DNA from: Rhodopirellula sp. SM50 | GTDB lineage: Bacteria > Planctomycetota > Planctomycetia > Pirellulales > Pirellulaceae | Assembly (NCBI RefSeq): GCF_002289565.1 | Contig: NZ_NTFY01000067.1 | Location: forward strand, 1-64,000 | DNA length: 64,000 nucleotides | Direction: 5' to 3' | In this document: piece by piece, positions 9,053 through 19,832 of the stretch | How positions within the stretch are numbered: position 1 is the first letter of the stretch | Layout of the letters: each line of letters begins with the position of its first letter | Position numbers and translations under genes: made by a program | The notes under the pieces: generated by a model | What the model was told of the DNA's origin: nothing | Seen by the model: only the letters and a program-made list of their open reading frames with translations | Databases searched by the model: none

Positions 9053-10102
9053 CTAAGGTTGCAAACGAATCGGCAGCACTTCGTTGCCGCGTTGGATCGT
9101 GATCGACACGGCGTCGCGCCGATCGATCCGACGCAAAAGATCGATCAGGGTTTGTTGGTCACCGACACGCTGTCCTTCCAACAACAAGATCAAATCGTCT
9201 GGACGCAGTTTTGCATCGGCCGCCGGCGAGTCAGAGGCGACGGCATCGATGTAGGCCGGTGTGGATTCCAGGACGTTGGGCACAAGCACCAATCCCAGCG
9301 TCGTCAGGTTGTGCGACTGGTCCCGCCGCAGCACGGGGTTCTGTTCTTTGGGGACGGTCGTCGTGCGACCGGCGATGATGTCACCGAGTGCGGTTCGAAG
9401 CGCATCGATCGGCAAGGCATAGTTCAGCCAGACCCCGGTGCCGCTGTCGCGAAGCTCTTTCCCCAGCATGCCGATCAAGCGGCCCTCGCCATCGACAACC
9501 GCGCCGCCGGCGGCGCCGGGGTTGTTGGCGATCAAATCCAAGATCAGCACCTTGCCGCGGTACGGTGTCTTGAAGGTGCCGCGCCGCGCGTCCAGGTTGG
9601 TTACCGCGGCAATGGTGCCTTGCATCACACTGGCCGGTTCGTTGCCCGCGGCAATGTTGAACAGATTGCTGACGGCCAAGATGGGATCACCCCACTGGGC
9701 ATTGAGTTCCCTGTCGACTTCGAAGTACGGCAAATCGGAGGCGTCGACTTTCAAGACCGCCAGTTCCAGCGCGGGTTCGATCCCCACGATCGTGGATTCG
9801 AACCGGCGTCCGTCATCGAGCACCACGATCGGTTCGACGTCCAGCACATAGCTCCAGGCCGTCGCAATGTGGCCTTCCGGTGAAACCAGAAAACCGCTTT
9901 GGTAGGCCTCCAGCCCCTTGATTCCGCCGGCACCGTAAATCTTGACCACACGCTGTTGGACGTCACGCGCGCTCGGTGCAACGGGCGGTTGGGCCAACGC
10001 GTCGGCTGTGATCAGCAGGCAGGTGAGCAGGCTGGCCAGCAGGTAGGGCAGTCGGGGCAGTCGTGAGACGAGGGTTGGCGAGGGACGACGCAGGGACATC
10101 AT
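9053..10102 (-). CDS. HtrA-like PDZ protein lacking the catalytic triad (pseudoprotease)
   Basis: A 349-residue exported protein whose ATG overlaps the stop of the preceding protease gene (ATGA, 10099-10102). It has a signal peptide (LLASLLTCLLITADALAQ), a trypsin-like domain and one C-terminal PDZ domain (SPAADAKLRPDDLILLLEGQ). The overall HtrA pattern is easy to follow, but the catalytic His is replaced in TAWSYV (Ser84), the Asp is Glu113 in ALELAVLKV, and the nucleophile Ser is Ala198 in NNPGAAGGAV. The surrounding fold motifs are kept, so this is not decay into a pseudogene. It most likely binds peptides or assembles with the active paralogue encoded upstream. Confidence 0.8.
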   Translation of the reverse strand: MMSLRRPSPTLVSRLPRLPYLLASLLTCLLITADALAQPPVAPSARDVQQRVVKIYGAGGIKGLEAYQSGFLVSPEGHIATAWSYVLDVEPIVVLDDGRRFESTIVGIEPALELAVLKVDASDLPYFEVDRELNAQWGDPILAVSNLFNIAAGNEPASVMQGTIAAVTNLDARRGTFKTPYRGKVLILDLIANNPGAAGGAVVDGEGRLIGMLGKELRDSGTGVWLNYALPIDALRTALGDIIAGRTTTVPKEQNPVLRRDQSHNLTTLGLVLVPNVLESTPAYIDAVASDSPAADAKLRPDDLILLLEGQRVGDQQTLIDLLRRIDRRDAVSITIQRGNEVLPIRLQP

Positions 10103-12006
10103 GGCTGTGCGGTCTCCGTTTGCTTCCAGTCGCTGATCGAAACGTCCAGTGCGACGTCGGTTCCGTAACGCAATTCCAATCCGCTGATGCTCTCGCCCTC
10201 GCGACGGATCCAAAGTTCCGCCGGGTCCGAGTCGCGATCGGCGAACACTTCGACGCATTCGACCAAGCCGCTTTCGGGATGAGAAAGCCAACGCACTTCC
10301 ATGTCCCCGTACAGACCGATCATGCAATCGCGCAAGGGGCGTTCGCCGCCCAACGGCATCGTGCCTTGGTAGTAGGCCTCGCCGAACTTCTGGGGGCCGA
10401 GTTTCAACATGGTCCGCCAGGCATCCAGCGCGGGCAGGATCCCGGCGATCGAATCGGTGTCGACCGCATCGTACAATTCCGATCGTTTCGTCGCCTGCAT
10501 CGCCGTTTCACCGACCAGGATTGCAAACTGATCGTCGGCGACGCTGAGTTTGACCTCGGCCTCGCCGGTCTTGCCGGTGATCGTCCAGGCGGTGGAGTTC
10601 GATTCCGCATCGGCGGGAAATTGATCGGCGGGAAACTGGTTCCGCAGCGAGTCGATGAAACGATCCTGCTGGACTTGATTGAAGTGATAGTTGGCATATC
10701 CCCGGCGTGGGATGATCAGGTCGGAAACCGATTTGGGGATCGCCGGTTTCGCACCGCCGTGGGGTGATGGCGGCCGCGGCCGTTTTGGATCGGGCGGTTG
10801 AGGCGCCTCGTCATCGTTTTCGGTATCGTCTTGATTTTCCTCGGCGTTTTCTTCCGCATCTTTTTCGTCTTCCGGTTGATCTGGAACCGGCGGTGGGGGC
10901 GGCAGGGCCGAGGACATTTTGGCGAGCAGTTCGTCCTGGCGATGAACGCCCATCAATCGGACCGGGACGCGTTTGGTGATTCCGTCGTAGCGAAACGTGA
11001 CCGGGACGCGCCATCCACTGGGCAGGGTTCCCAGCACATTTTGAACATCGTTTGCGGTCATCACGGGACGGCCATCGATTTCCAGGATTTGGGCGTTGTA
11101 GCGAAGCCCGCGTCGGTACGCGTCACTGGATTCAAGAATGTTGCTGACGACGACTCCGCCATCGGGATCGGTCGTCACGGTCGCGCCGAGTGTGGCGTGG
11201 TCGACGATGCGGCCGCTGCGCAGATAGCCGAGGAAGTTTTTCGCCTGGTTGATGGAAATCGCATAACCGACTCCGACGTTGACACGTCCGCGTTTTTCGA
11301 ACGAGCACCGCCCGACGATGCCCAGCAATTCGCCTTGAGCGTTGTAGATCGGGCCGCCCGAGTTTCCGGGGTTGATCGACGCATCGGTCTGCAGGCAATC
11401 GGCATATTCCAGCAGCGTGCCGGAAGGATATTGGTAGCGCCCGACGCCGCTGAGGATTCCCCAGGTCACGGTGGGTTGAAGATTGGTCGCCAGCAGGAAC
11501 GGGTTGCCGATCACCATGCACCAGTCGCCGGCGCGGGCTTGTCGGCTGTCGGCCAGCGTGGCGTAGGGGAAATCGTCGCGTCCGAGCAGCTGGATCATCG
11601 CCAAGTCGCCGACCGGATCGAGTCCGACCAGGACGGCATCGTAGACGCGGCCGTCGCTCAATCCGCAACGCATGAACGTTCCGGCGGGGCTGGTGACGTG
11701 AAAGTTGGTCAGCGCGAAGCCGTCCGGCGAGATCAGAACGCCGCTCCCGCCGCCGCCGCCACCGGGCACAAACACACTGACGGCGCTGGGACGGGCACGA
11801 TCAATCGCCGCAACACGCGCCTGTTCGACCGACTGCAGCAGCGGATCCAATTCGAGGGGACCGGCGATCGAAACCGTCTCGGGTGCAGCGTCTTGCGCAT
11901 GCGACAGCGGTGCCGGGCAGAACGGTGTGATGGAAAACAGCGCCAACCACGACGCGGCGAATAGCGCGGCCGCTGGCGGCATTGGGTTGTTCACTCGTCG
12001 GCTCAC
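10099..12006 (-). CDS. HtrA/Deg-like trypsin-family serine protease with PDZ domain
   Basis: A 635-residue exported protease, second gene of the operon, with a GTG start overlapping the previous stop (GTGA, 12003-12006). It keeps the whole catalytic triad: His103 in LTNFHV, Asp134 in DPVGDLAMI and Ser216 in NPGNSGGPI. A PDZ domain follows (SDAYRRGLRYNAQILEIDGR). Next is an acidic, proline-rich linker (about residues 355-400) and a C-terminal region of roughly 230 residues of unknown fold. A signal peptide ends near SHAQD. By family it would degrade or refold damaged envelope proteins. It is the only member of this three-paralogue operon expected to be proteolytic. Confidence 0.85.
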   Translation of the reverse strand: MSRRVNNPMPPAAALFAASWLALFSITPFCPAPLSHAQDAAPETVSIAGPLELDPLLQSVEQARVAAIDRARPSAVSVFVPGGGGGGSGVLISPDGFALTNFHVTSPAGTFMRCGLSDGRVYDAVLVGLDPVGDLAMIQLLGRDDFPYATLADSRQARAGDWCMVIGNPFLLATNLQPTVTWGILSGVGRYQYPSGTLLEYADCLQTDASINPGNSGGPIYNAQGELLGIVGRCSFEKRGRVNVGVGYAISINQAKNFLGYLRSGRIVDHATLGATVTTDPDGGVVVSNILESSDAYRRGLRYNAQILEIDGRPVMTANDVQNVLGTLPSGWRVPVTFRYDGITKRVPVRLMGVHRQDELLAKMSSALPPPPPVPDQPEDEKDAEENAEENQDDTENDDEAPQPPDPKRPRPPSPHGGAKPAIPKSVSDLIIPRRGYANYHFNQVQQDRFIDSLRNQFPADQFPADAESNSTAWTITGKTGEAEVKLSVADDQFAILVGETAMQATKRSELYDAVDTDSIAGILPALDAWRTMLKLGPQKFGEAYYQGTMPLGGERPLRDCMIGLYGDMEVRWLSHPESGLVECVEVFADRDSDPAELWIRREGESISGLELRYGTDVALDVSISDWKQTETAQP

Positions 12007-13211
12007 TTGATCAACCTGGGTTTCAAGAATCGGACCTGGTCTCCGACGTCACCATCGTCGCCTGCCAAGGCTTCCAGCCGGACGCGGTTGGCACCCGCGA
12101 CCGGAACGCGAAATCCTTTGCTGCTTGAATCGGTCAGCGACTGTTCCCATTGCACTTGGCCATCGACGACCACGCGAACGATCACCGTGCCGCCTGCGGA
12201 GACAAGTTTATCTCGCCCGACGCTTCCGGCCAGCGTTTGGAATCCCGGCTCGACGCGATACTCGGCGTTTCCTCCGGCGACCATCACCAGATCCTCGCCC
12301 TCGGCCGCCGGTCCGAACCAATCGGTCATTAGGCTGGTCGGCAATTTCGTTTGCAGCAGGGGGGACACTCCGGTTGAGGCGGGGCTTTCACGCGCCAGCA
12401 TGACCCGACCGCTGGACCACGTGATGCGTTCGATCTGGTCCAACGCAATGCGATGGCGGACTTGGCCGGACAACAGAAATTCGATCGCGTCTGCCGCGTC
12501 GCTGGGTTCCAGACGGGCGACCAGAAACGTGGAACCATAGATGTCGCTGATCTTGACCGCTGCCCTCGCATCCGATGACGCAGCCGAGCGAAGAAAAACG
12601 CCCTCAAGGCGGTCTCGCGGCGCTTCGATTTTGTCTCCGTCGAGTTCAAAGAGCAGATTCTGCGGATCCAAGCCGACCACCACGCCTTCGATCGGATCGA
12701 GCTGGTCATTGCCGCGTCGAATCACCATCAAATCACTACGCTGCTCTTTGTCCTCCAAGCCGAACCATTGTGGATCGGTGGCCGGTCCGCCTTGACGAAA
12801 GCGGATCGAACGCACCTGGTTGATCGGAACATTGATTGTGGATTGACGCCGCGGTTCGATTTTGACCGTCGTGTCATCGATCGAAACGTCTTGCGCGAAG
12901 ATGGACGATCCGTTCGTCAGCGTGACGCTGATCGTCGGGCCGGCCGACGTCTCCTGCGGCGCAGACAGTTTCAGAGTGACGACCTGGTCGGCGGGTAGCT
13001 TTCGCACCGACGATCCGTCATTGAGTTGCAGCGACGAAGCGGTCGTCCCGGCCCATTGGCCGCTGACGATTTCACCCGAGCTCAATTCGATCTGCACCTC
13101 CGTCGCCTGAACATGGGATGCAAAGGCCGGAACCAGCAAGGCGGCGCCGAAGACTGCAGTGCCGATGACTGCGGCACACGAGATCGCGGGCAACCACGGA
13201 AAAAATTTCAT
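12003..13211 (-). CDS. Secreted NPCBM-domain protein with Sm-like beta repeats
   Basis: First gene of the operon that encodes the protease and its two inactive paralogues. The 402-residue product starts MKFFPWLPAISCAAVIGTAV and has a signal peptide to about residue 36. Three beta-rich modules begin VQIELSSGEIVSGQW, ISVTLTNGSSIFAQDV and IEGVVVGLDPQNLLFEL, each resembling small Sm-like barrels. The C-terminal 90 residues (YRVEPGFQTLAGSVG to the end) look like an NPCBM/NEW2 galactose-binding-type domain with VRLEALAG near the end. It probably binds a glycan or a protein in the envelope. Start at 13211 is chosen for the signal peptide. Confidence 0.75.
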   Translation of the reverse strand: MKFFPWLPAISCAAVIGTAVFGAALLVPAFASHVQATEVQIELSSGEIVSGQWAGTTASSLQLNDGSSVRKLPADQVVTLKLSAPQETSAGPTISVTLTNGSSIFAQDVSIDDTTVKIEPRRQSTINVPINQVRSIRFRQGGPATDPQWFGLEDKEQRSDLMVIRRGNDQLDPIEGVVVGLDPQNLLFELDGDKIEAPRDRLEGVFLRSAASSDARAAVKISDIYGSTFLVARLEPSDAADAIEFLLSGQVRHRIALDQIERITWSSGRVMLARESPASTGVSPLLQTKLPTSLMTDWFGPAAEGEDLVMVAGGNAEYRVEPGFQTLAGSVGRDKLVSAGGTVIVRVVVDGQVQWEQSLTDSSSKGFRVPVAGANRVRLEALAGDDGDVGDQVRFLKPRLIK

Positions 13212-13408
13212 AGAGCGCGGGTCGATAGGGAGCGTTGACGGGGTGCTTCGGTGGCGGCGAGCCACGACCGTCACAGTTTATCACAACATCCCGTCAAACG
13301 GATCGCCCGAATCGTGTCGAAGGCGGAGCCAAGCGTTGACGCCCCCCGATGTGTCCAATGAAGACCTGTCGGGGGTGGCGGCGACCGCAAACGTTTCTTG
13401 CTCGTCCG

Positions 13409-13624
13409 CTACGGCGTTTCGCCGACGGGGGTTTCGCTGGCGGTGGTCGTGTTTCCAGTCATGTTGCTGGTGGTGTTGCTGCCGCTGGTATTGCTGCTCA
13501 CCGTCACGGCCGGTTCGGAGCTGTCGGCAGCCGGCGCCGGGGGTTTCGGAGGTTGGCAGCCGAGTGAAAAAGTCATCAGTGCTGCTGCGGCGGAACCGGC
13601 GAGGATTCGTGAAACGTTTTTCAT
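13409..13624 (-). CDS. Small lipoprotein, function unknown
   Basis: A 71-residue protein with a clear lipoprotein signal: MKNVSRILAGSAAAALMTFS followed by LGCQPP, giving a lipidated cysteine near residue 23. The mature part is short and rich in Thr, Ser, Asn and Pro with no recognisable fold. The start at 13624 is preferred to an upstream ATG because it begins with a proper n-region. It lies 197 bp upstream of the NPCBM gene on the same strand and could share its transcript. Confidence 0.6.
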   Translation of the reverse strand: MKNVSRILAGSAAAALMTFSLGCQPPKPPAPAADSSEPAVTVSSNTSGSNTTSNMTGNTTTASETPVGETP

Positions 13625-13943
13625 GGGGTTCTCCAAAATCAGAATGAGGGGGGCGGGACCCTGCAATCCGTTCGGCATGGGACGACGGCAGGGCGGAGCG
13701 GGATGATTCTCTCGTGCGCCTCATTCTTTGCAGACTGGCGTCAAATGACCATCCCCGAACGGGTGACTTTTCGGTTGGATCGGGCCAATGGCAGCAAAAT
13801 AACCATCGATGACCCGATAACCGGCACGAAGAGACCGTTTGGCAGGGTTTTTGGCCTCACGTTTTTTGCCACGCTCATACCCCGGGACCCATGATGCCGA
13901 TTCGATTCCCACCCGCCCTTCCAAATTTACCCCGGGGAATCCC

Positions 13944-14393
13944 ATGAAATCCAACCTCAAACACGGTCTGCTCGGTATCGTCTGGGCCGCCATGGCATCG
14001 ATCCTGACGGCCGGCTCGGCCCTCGCCCAGTTCCCGTTTCCCGAAGCCTCTGCGCCGGACATCGCTCCGCCGGATATCAACCGTCCCGAAGCCGCTGCGC
14101 CGCAACGCCTCGCCCAGAAACCCGCCGCCGAGGACGCCGACATCATCGTCACGCCCCGGTTGGTCGATGTCGTGCCCAGTTCGTCCGACCTGTCCGCCGG
14201 CGAGCCGACCGCCGCCGAACTCCGCCAAGCCCGAGCCCAATTCCGTTCGCAACAGCGGATGGAGCGGATGGAGCGAAACCTGTGGGCCGGCTATGAACCG
14301 CTGCGTCCCAACTGGAATTCGATTCCGATGATGAGTAGCCGCTACCCGTATCGCCAGACGGTCGTTGTGCCGCTGTACGTTTACCCTCGGTAG
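13944..14393 (+). CDS. Secreted protein of unknown function
   Basis: A 149-residue protein starting MKSNLKHGLLGIVWAAMASI with a signal peptide cleaved near SALAQ. The mature part is proline- and alanine-rich, then has a charged segment (RQARAQFRSQQRMERMERNL) and ends in an aromatic tail (YRQTVVVPLYVYPR). No family is recognised. It is divergent from the small lipoprotein gene across a 319-bp gap that presumably holds both promoters. A hairpin follows the stop at 14442-14477. Confidence 0.6.
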   Translation: MKSNLKHGLLGIVWAAMASILTAGSALAQFPFPEASAPDIAPPDINRPEAAAPQRLAQKPAAEDADIIVTPRLVDVVPSSSDLSAGEPTAAELRQARAQFRSQQRMERMERNLWAGYEPLRPNWNSIPMMSSRYPYRQTVVVPLYVYPR

Positions 14394-14441
14394 GAAAGTC
14401 CTGCCCTCGGTAGGAATGCTGCCGTTGATCTCAAGACCGGA

Positions 14442-14485
14442 TGCCTGTGAGCTGCGATCGACTCGTGCTCGCAGGCAGTGTTGTT
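14442..14485 (+). terminator. Probable hairpin terminator after the secreted-protein gene
   Basis: TGCCTGTGAGC at 14442 pairs with GCTCGCAGGCA at 14467 (10 of 11 Watson-Crick, one G-T pair), followed by the T-rich GTGTTGTTTTAT. The rest of 14394-14754 shows no gene that I can support; a minus-strand frame there is antisense to the next gene. Confidence 0.5.
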
Positions 14486-14754
14486 TTATCCCTCTTGTTG
14501 GATTAGGTCGTCCCCCGTCGATTTGAGTTGAACGATTGTGACACCTCGGGCGTTTCGGGAATCACTGGCTTTGGTAGGGACCGCAACGCGACAAAACGGC
14601 GCTTGCCTCACGATCGCAGCCAACGCCGCTCAGTACCGCCTCACGGCGTGCCGATAGCTCTCCCTGGGACGAACGGTTGAGATCAATCACTCGGCCGCAC
14701 CACCGCCCCGAATCGCATCCGTGACTTCCGCTCAATTGCAGGCATCCCACGCAG

Positions 14755-15000
14755 ATGGACAAAGAGATAAACGTGCTGGCTTTGGTCAAAGGCGAAGAGA
14801 AATTCATCTTCATGTTCGACGATGCCAATCGCGACCAAACGCTACGTCAGCTCGCACGGTTTGCCGCCAATCCCGAATTGGATTTCTCGTGGTATGACGC
14901 GGCGATGTTGAGTCGCAAGATCCGCGACGCGGTGCCCGTCGAAGACGACCTGCTGATCGACAACGAACTCGACAACCTGTCGGTCGAAGACTTCAGCTAG
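14755..15000 (+). CDS. Small conserved-looking acidic protein, function unknown
   Basis: An 81-residue soluble protein, [20 protein letters not shown] onwards, with no signal peptide. It has two basic/aromatic helices ([32 protein letters not shown]) and a strongly acidic tail. It ends 16 bp before the XerC/D recombinase gene, so the two are probably co-transcribed. I do not recognise the family. Composition and codon use match its neighbours, which supports a real gene. Confidence 0.65.
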   Translation: MDKEINVLALVKGEEKFIFMFDDANRDQTLRQLARFAANPELDFSWYDAAMLSRKIRDAVPVEDDLLIDNELDNLSVEDFS

Positions 15001-15016
15001 AGCACGAGGAGCTCGC

Positions 15017-15919
15017 ATGCACTCAGCGATCGCCCAGTTCCTGCGATACCTGGTGACCGAACGCAACGCGTCGGAGTTGACGATCAAGTCCTATCGCGAG
15101 GATCTGTTCAGCTTCGTCGAGTGGCTCGAAGCGACGCGCGGCAGGGTGCCGCATCCCGATTCGCTTTCGCCGCAGGAACTGAGGTCGTTTCAAGCGGCGC
15201 TCCAGCAAGCCGATTACGCCCGATCGAGCATCGCTCGCAAACTGGCGGCGCTGCGCAGTTTTTATAAATTCGCGATGCGTGAAGGTCTGGCAACGAGCAA
15301 TCCGGCGAAGCCGCTGCGCAACCCGCGTCGGCAACGCAAACTGCCGCACGTGTTGACCGACGACGAGGTGGGGCGTCTCTTGCTCGCTCCGCCGGCAGAC
15401 AAGGTTGCCGGGCTGCGCGACCGCGCGATCTTGGAAACGATGTACTCGGCAGGATTGCGGGTCAGCGAGCTGGTCGGGCTTCAAGACGGTGACATTGACA
15501 CGCACGAACAAATCGTTCGCGTCCGCGGGAAGGGCCGGAAGGAACGGATTTGTCCGCTCGGTTCGTTCGCCATCAAGGCGATCCAGGCCTACGCCAAACG
15601 CCGCCAACGCAGCGACAATAGTCAGGCCTTGGGACGTAAGGCGCCGGTGTTCGTCAATCGCTTCGGCAATCTCCTGACCGCGCGAAGTGTCGGCCGGATG
15701 CTGGAGAAATATCTGGCCGTCGCCGAACTCGATTCGCGAACCAGTCCCCACACCTTGCGCCATTCGTTCGCGACGCATCTGCTCGACCGCGGCGCGGATA
15801 TCCGCAGCGTTCAAGAGTTACTCGGTCACAAGAGCTTGGCGACCACGCAAATCTACACGCATGTCAGCGCCGCCAGCCTGCGCGCGGTTTACGAACGGGC
15901 GCACCCGCGAGCCAACTGA
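15017..15919 (+). CDS. Tyrosine recombinase, XerC/XerD type
   Basis: A 300-residue site-specific recombinase, the usual length for XerC or XerD, which resolve chromosome dimers at dif. The N-terminal SAM-like domain (about 1-100) is complete. The catalytic residues are all visible: Arg148 in GLRVSEL, Lys172 in RGKGRKER, His245 and Arg248 in HTLRHS, His271 in LLGHKS, and Tyr280 in [14 protein letters not shown] lies just upstream of the ATG. There is no sign of an integron or phage around it, so a housekeeping role is more likely than a mobile-element integrase. Sequence alone does not separate XerC from XerD here. Confidence 0.9.
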   Translation: MHSAIAQFLRYLVTERNASELTIKSYREDLFSFVEWLEATRGRVPHPDSLSPQELRSFQAALQQADYARSSIARKLAALRSFYKFAMREGLATSNPAKPLRNPRRQRKLPHVLTDDEVGRLLLAPPADKVAGLRDRAILETMYSAGLRVSELVGLQDGDIDTHEQIVRVRGKGRKERICPLGSFAIKAIQAYAKRRQRSDNSQALGRKAPVFVNRFGNLLTARSVGRMLEKYLAVAELDSRTSPHTLRHSFATHLLDRGADIRSVQELLGHKSLATTQIYTHVSAASLRAVYERAHPRAN

Positions 15920-16005
15920 CCAGACCAAACGGTGCCAAGTGTCGAAACACCGGCTGCAACCGAAAAAAAGGCTCCTGACCCCTTTTTCTCAAGTCGCAAA
16001 TGGGC

Positions 16006-16161
16006 GGCTAGCGCCCAATACCGCTAAGTTAAGCGTCGTTTCTTCAGATGAGGGCCCGTAGGCTCGCGCCAAACGGCTGATATTCGTTTGATATCAGCCG
16101 GTTCGCGCCAGCGTCCGGGCCCCCTCATTCATGTTCACTTAGCGGTATTTGGGCTAAAGCC
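16006..16161. repeat. 156-bp imperfect palindromic element
   Basis: The left end GGCTAGCGCCCAATACCGCT and the right end AGCGGTATTTGGGCTAAAGC are inverted copies. Inside them, ATGAGGGCCCGTAGGCTCGC and the complementary CCGGGCCCCCTCAT form a second inverted layer, and GGCTGATAT/ATATCAGCC forms the centre. The whole sequence could fold into one hairpin. It lies between two convergent genes. Confidence 0.75.
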
Positions 16162-16188
16162 TGCATACCAACGTGCTCCTGATCTTTT

Positions 16189-19230
<3,042 letters not shown>

Positions 19231-19338
19231 ATCAATTCGATCGTGGTAGGTTCGATGAAGGGAGGCGTGGAGGGTCGGACGCAATGGCAGTCCGTCCCCT
19301 GGTCCATCAGATTGTACGGCAAGTGGTGCGGTGTCATT

Positions 19339-19731
19339 TCAGGGGTCGACCAATCCCTGGGCCCCGCGCAGCTGGATCAGATCCTCGCTCCAGCGGAGAA
19401 ACAATTCTCTTCGTTCGCTCGGATCTTGAAAGACCCGGACGGAGTTTGTTTTGTGGCGAATGTCGTCGCGGACCAGCCCGTACAGGTTTTCGTAGACCGC
19501 TTCGGGATCGGGACCCTCGGTTTCTTCGGCCTGCAGTCGCGCCGTCGCTTCGAAGCGAAACACCTGGAGCCAACCGGGGCGTTGGACGGCGACCAGACGC
19601 ACGTTCTTGAGTTTCGCCGAGCCGCCGTAATAGCCGTTTTGGGTCAGGTGTTTTCGGATCAACAATTCCATTTCGCGGTCGCCGCACCAGTCATTCCATT
19701 TTTGCTGAAGCGATTTCAGGAGTGCGATCAT
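19339..19731 (-). CDS. Conserved-looking protein of unknown function
   Basis: A 130-residue cytoplasmic protein, MIALLKSLQQKWNDWCGDRE at the start. Two features stand out: a basic amphipathic N terminus and the segment VRLVAVQRPGWLQVFRFEAT, which looks like a beta sheet. I do not recognise the family. It sits between the M28 peptidase and the cytochrome gene on the same strand with no overlaps. Codon usage looks like a real gene. Confidence 0.6.
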   Translation of the reverse strand: MIALLKSLQQKWNDWCGDREMELLIRKHLTQNGYYGGSAKLKNVRLVAVQRPGWLQVFRFEATARLQAEETEGPDPEAVYENLYGLVRDDIRHKTNSVRVFQDPSERRELFLRWSEDLIQLRGAQGLVDP

Positions 19732-19832
19732 GGAATGCCTCGGCGGGTTGGCTGGAATGGTGAACGTCGGAGGGGCGGTTGAAGTTTATCTGTCGTCACT
19801 CGACGCTCCCGTCGCTGCGCTCGACCTTGTTA

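Noticed and set aside
10798-11964. 388-residue plus-strand frame
   Set aside because: It is antisense to the HtrA-like protease, which has complete catalytic motifs; the plus-strand translation shows no family pattern.
14562-14828. 88-residue minus-strand frame in the gap before the xerC/D operon
   Set aside because: It overlaps the small gene at 14755-15000 and has cysteine/serine-rich, non-protein-like composition.
15017-15919. Integron or phage integrase
   Set aside because: No attachment sites, cassettes or phage genes nearby, and the protein has housekeeping XerC/D length and motifs.
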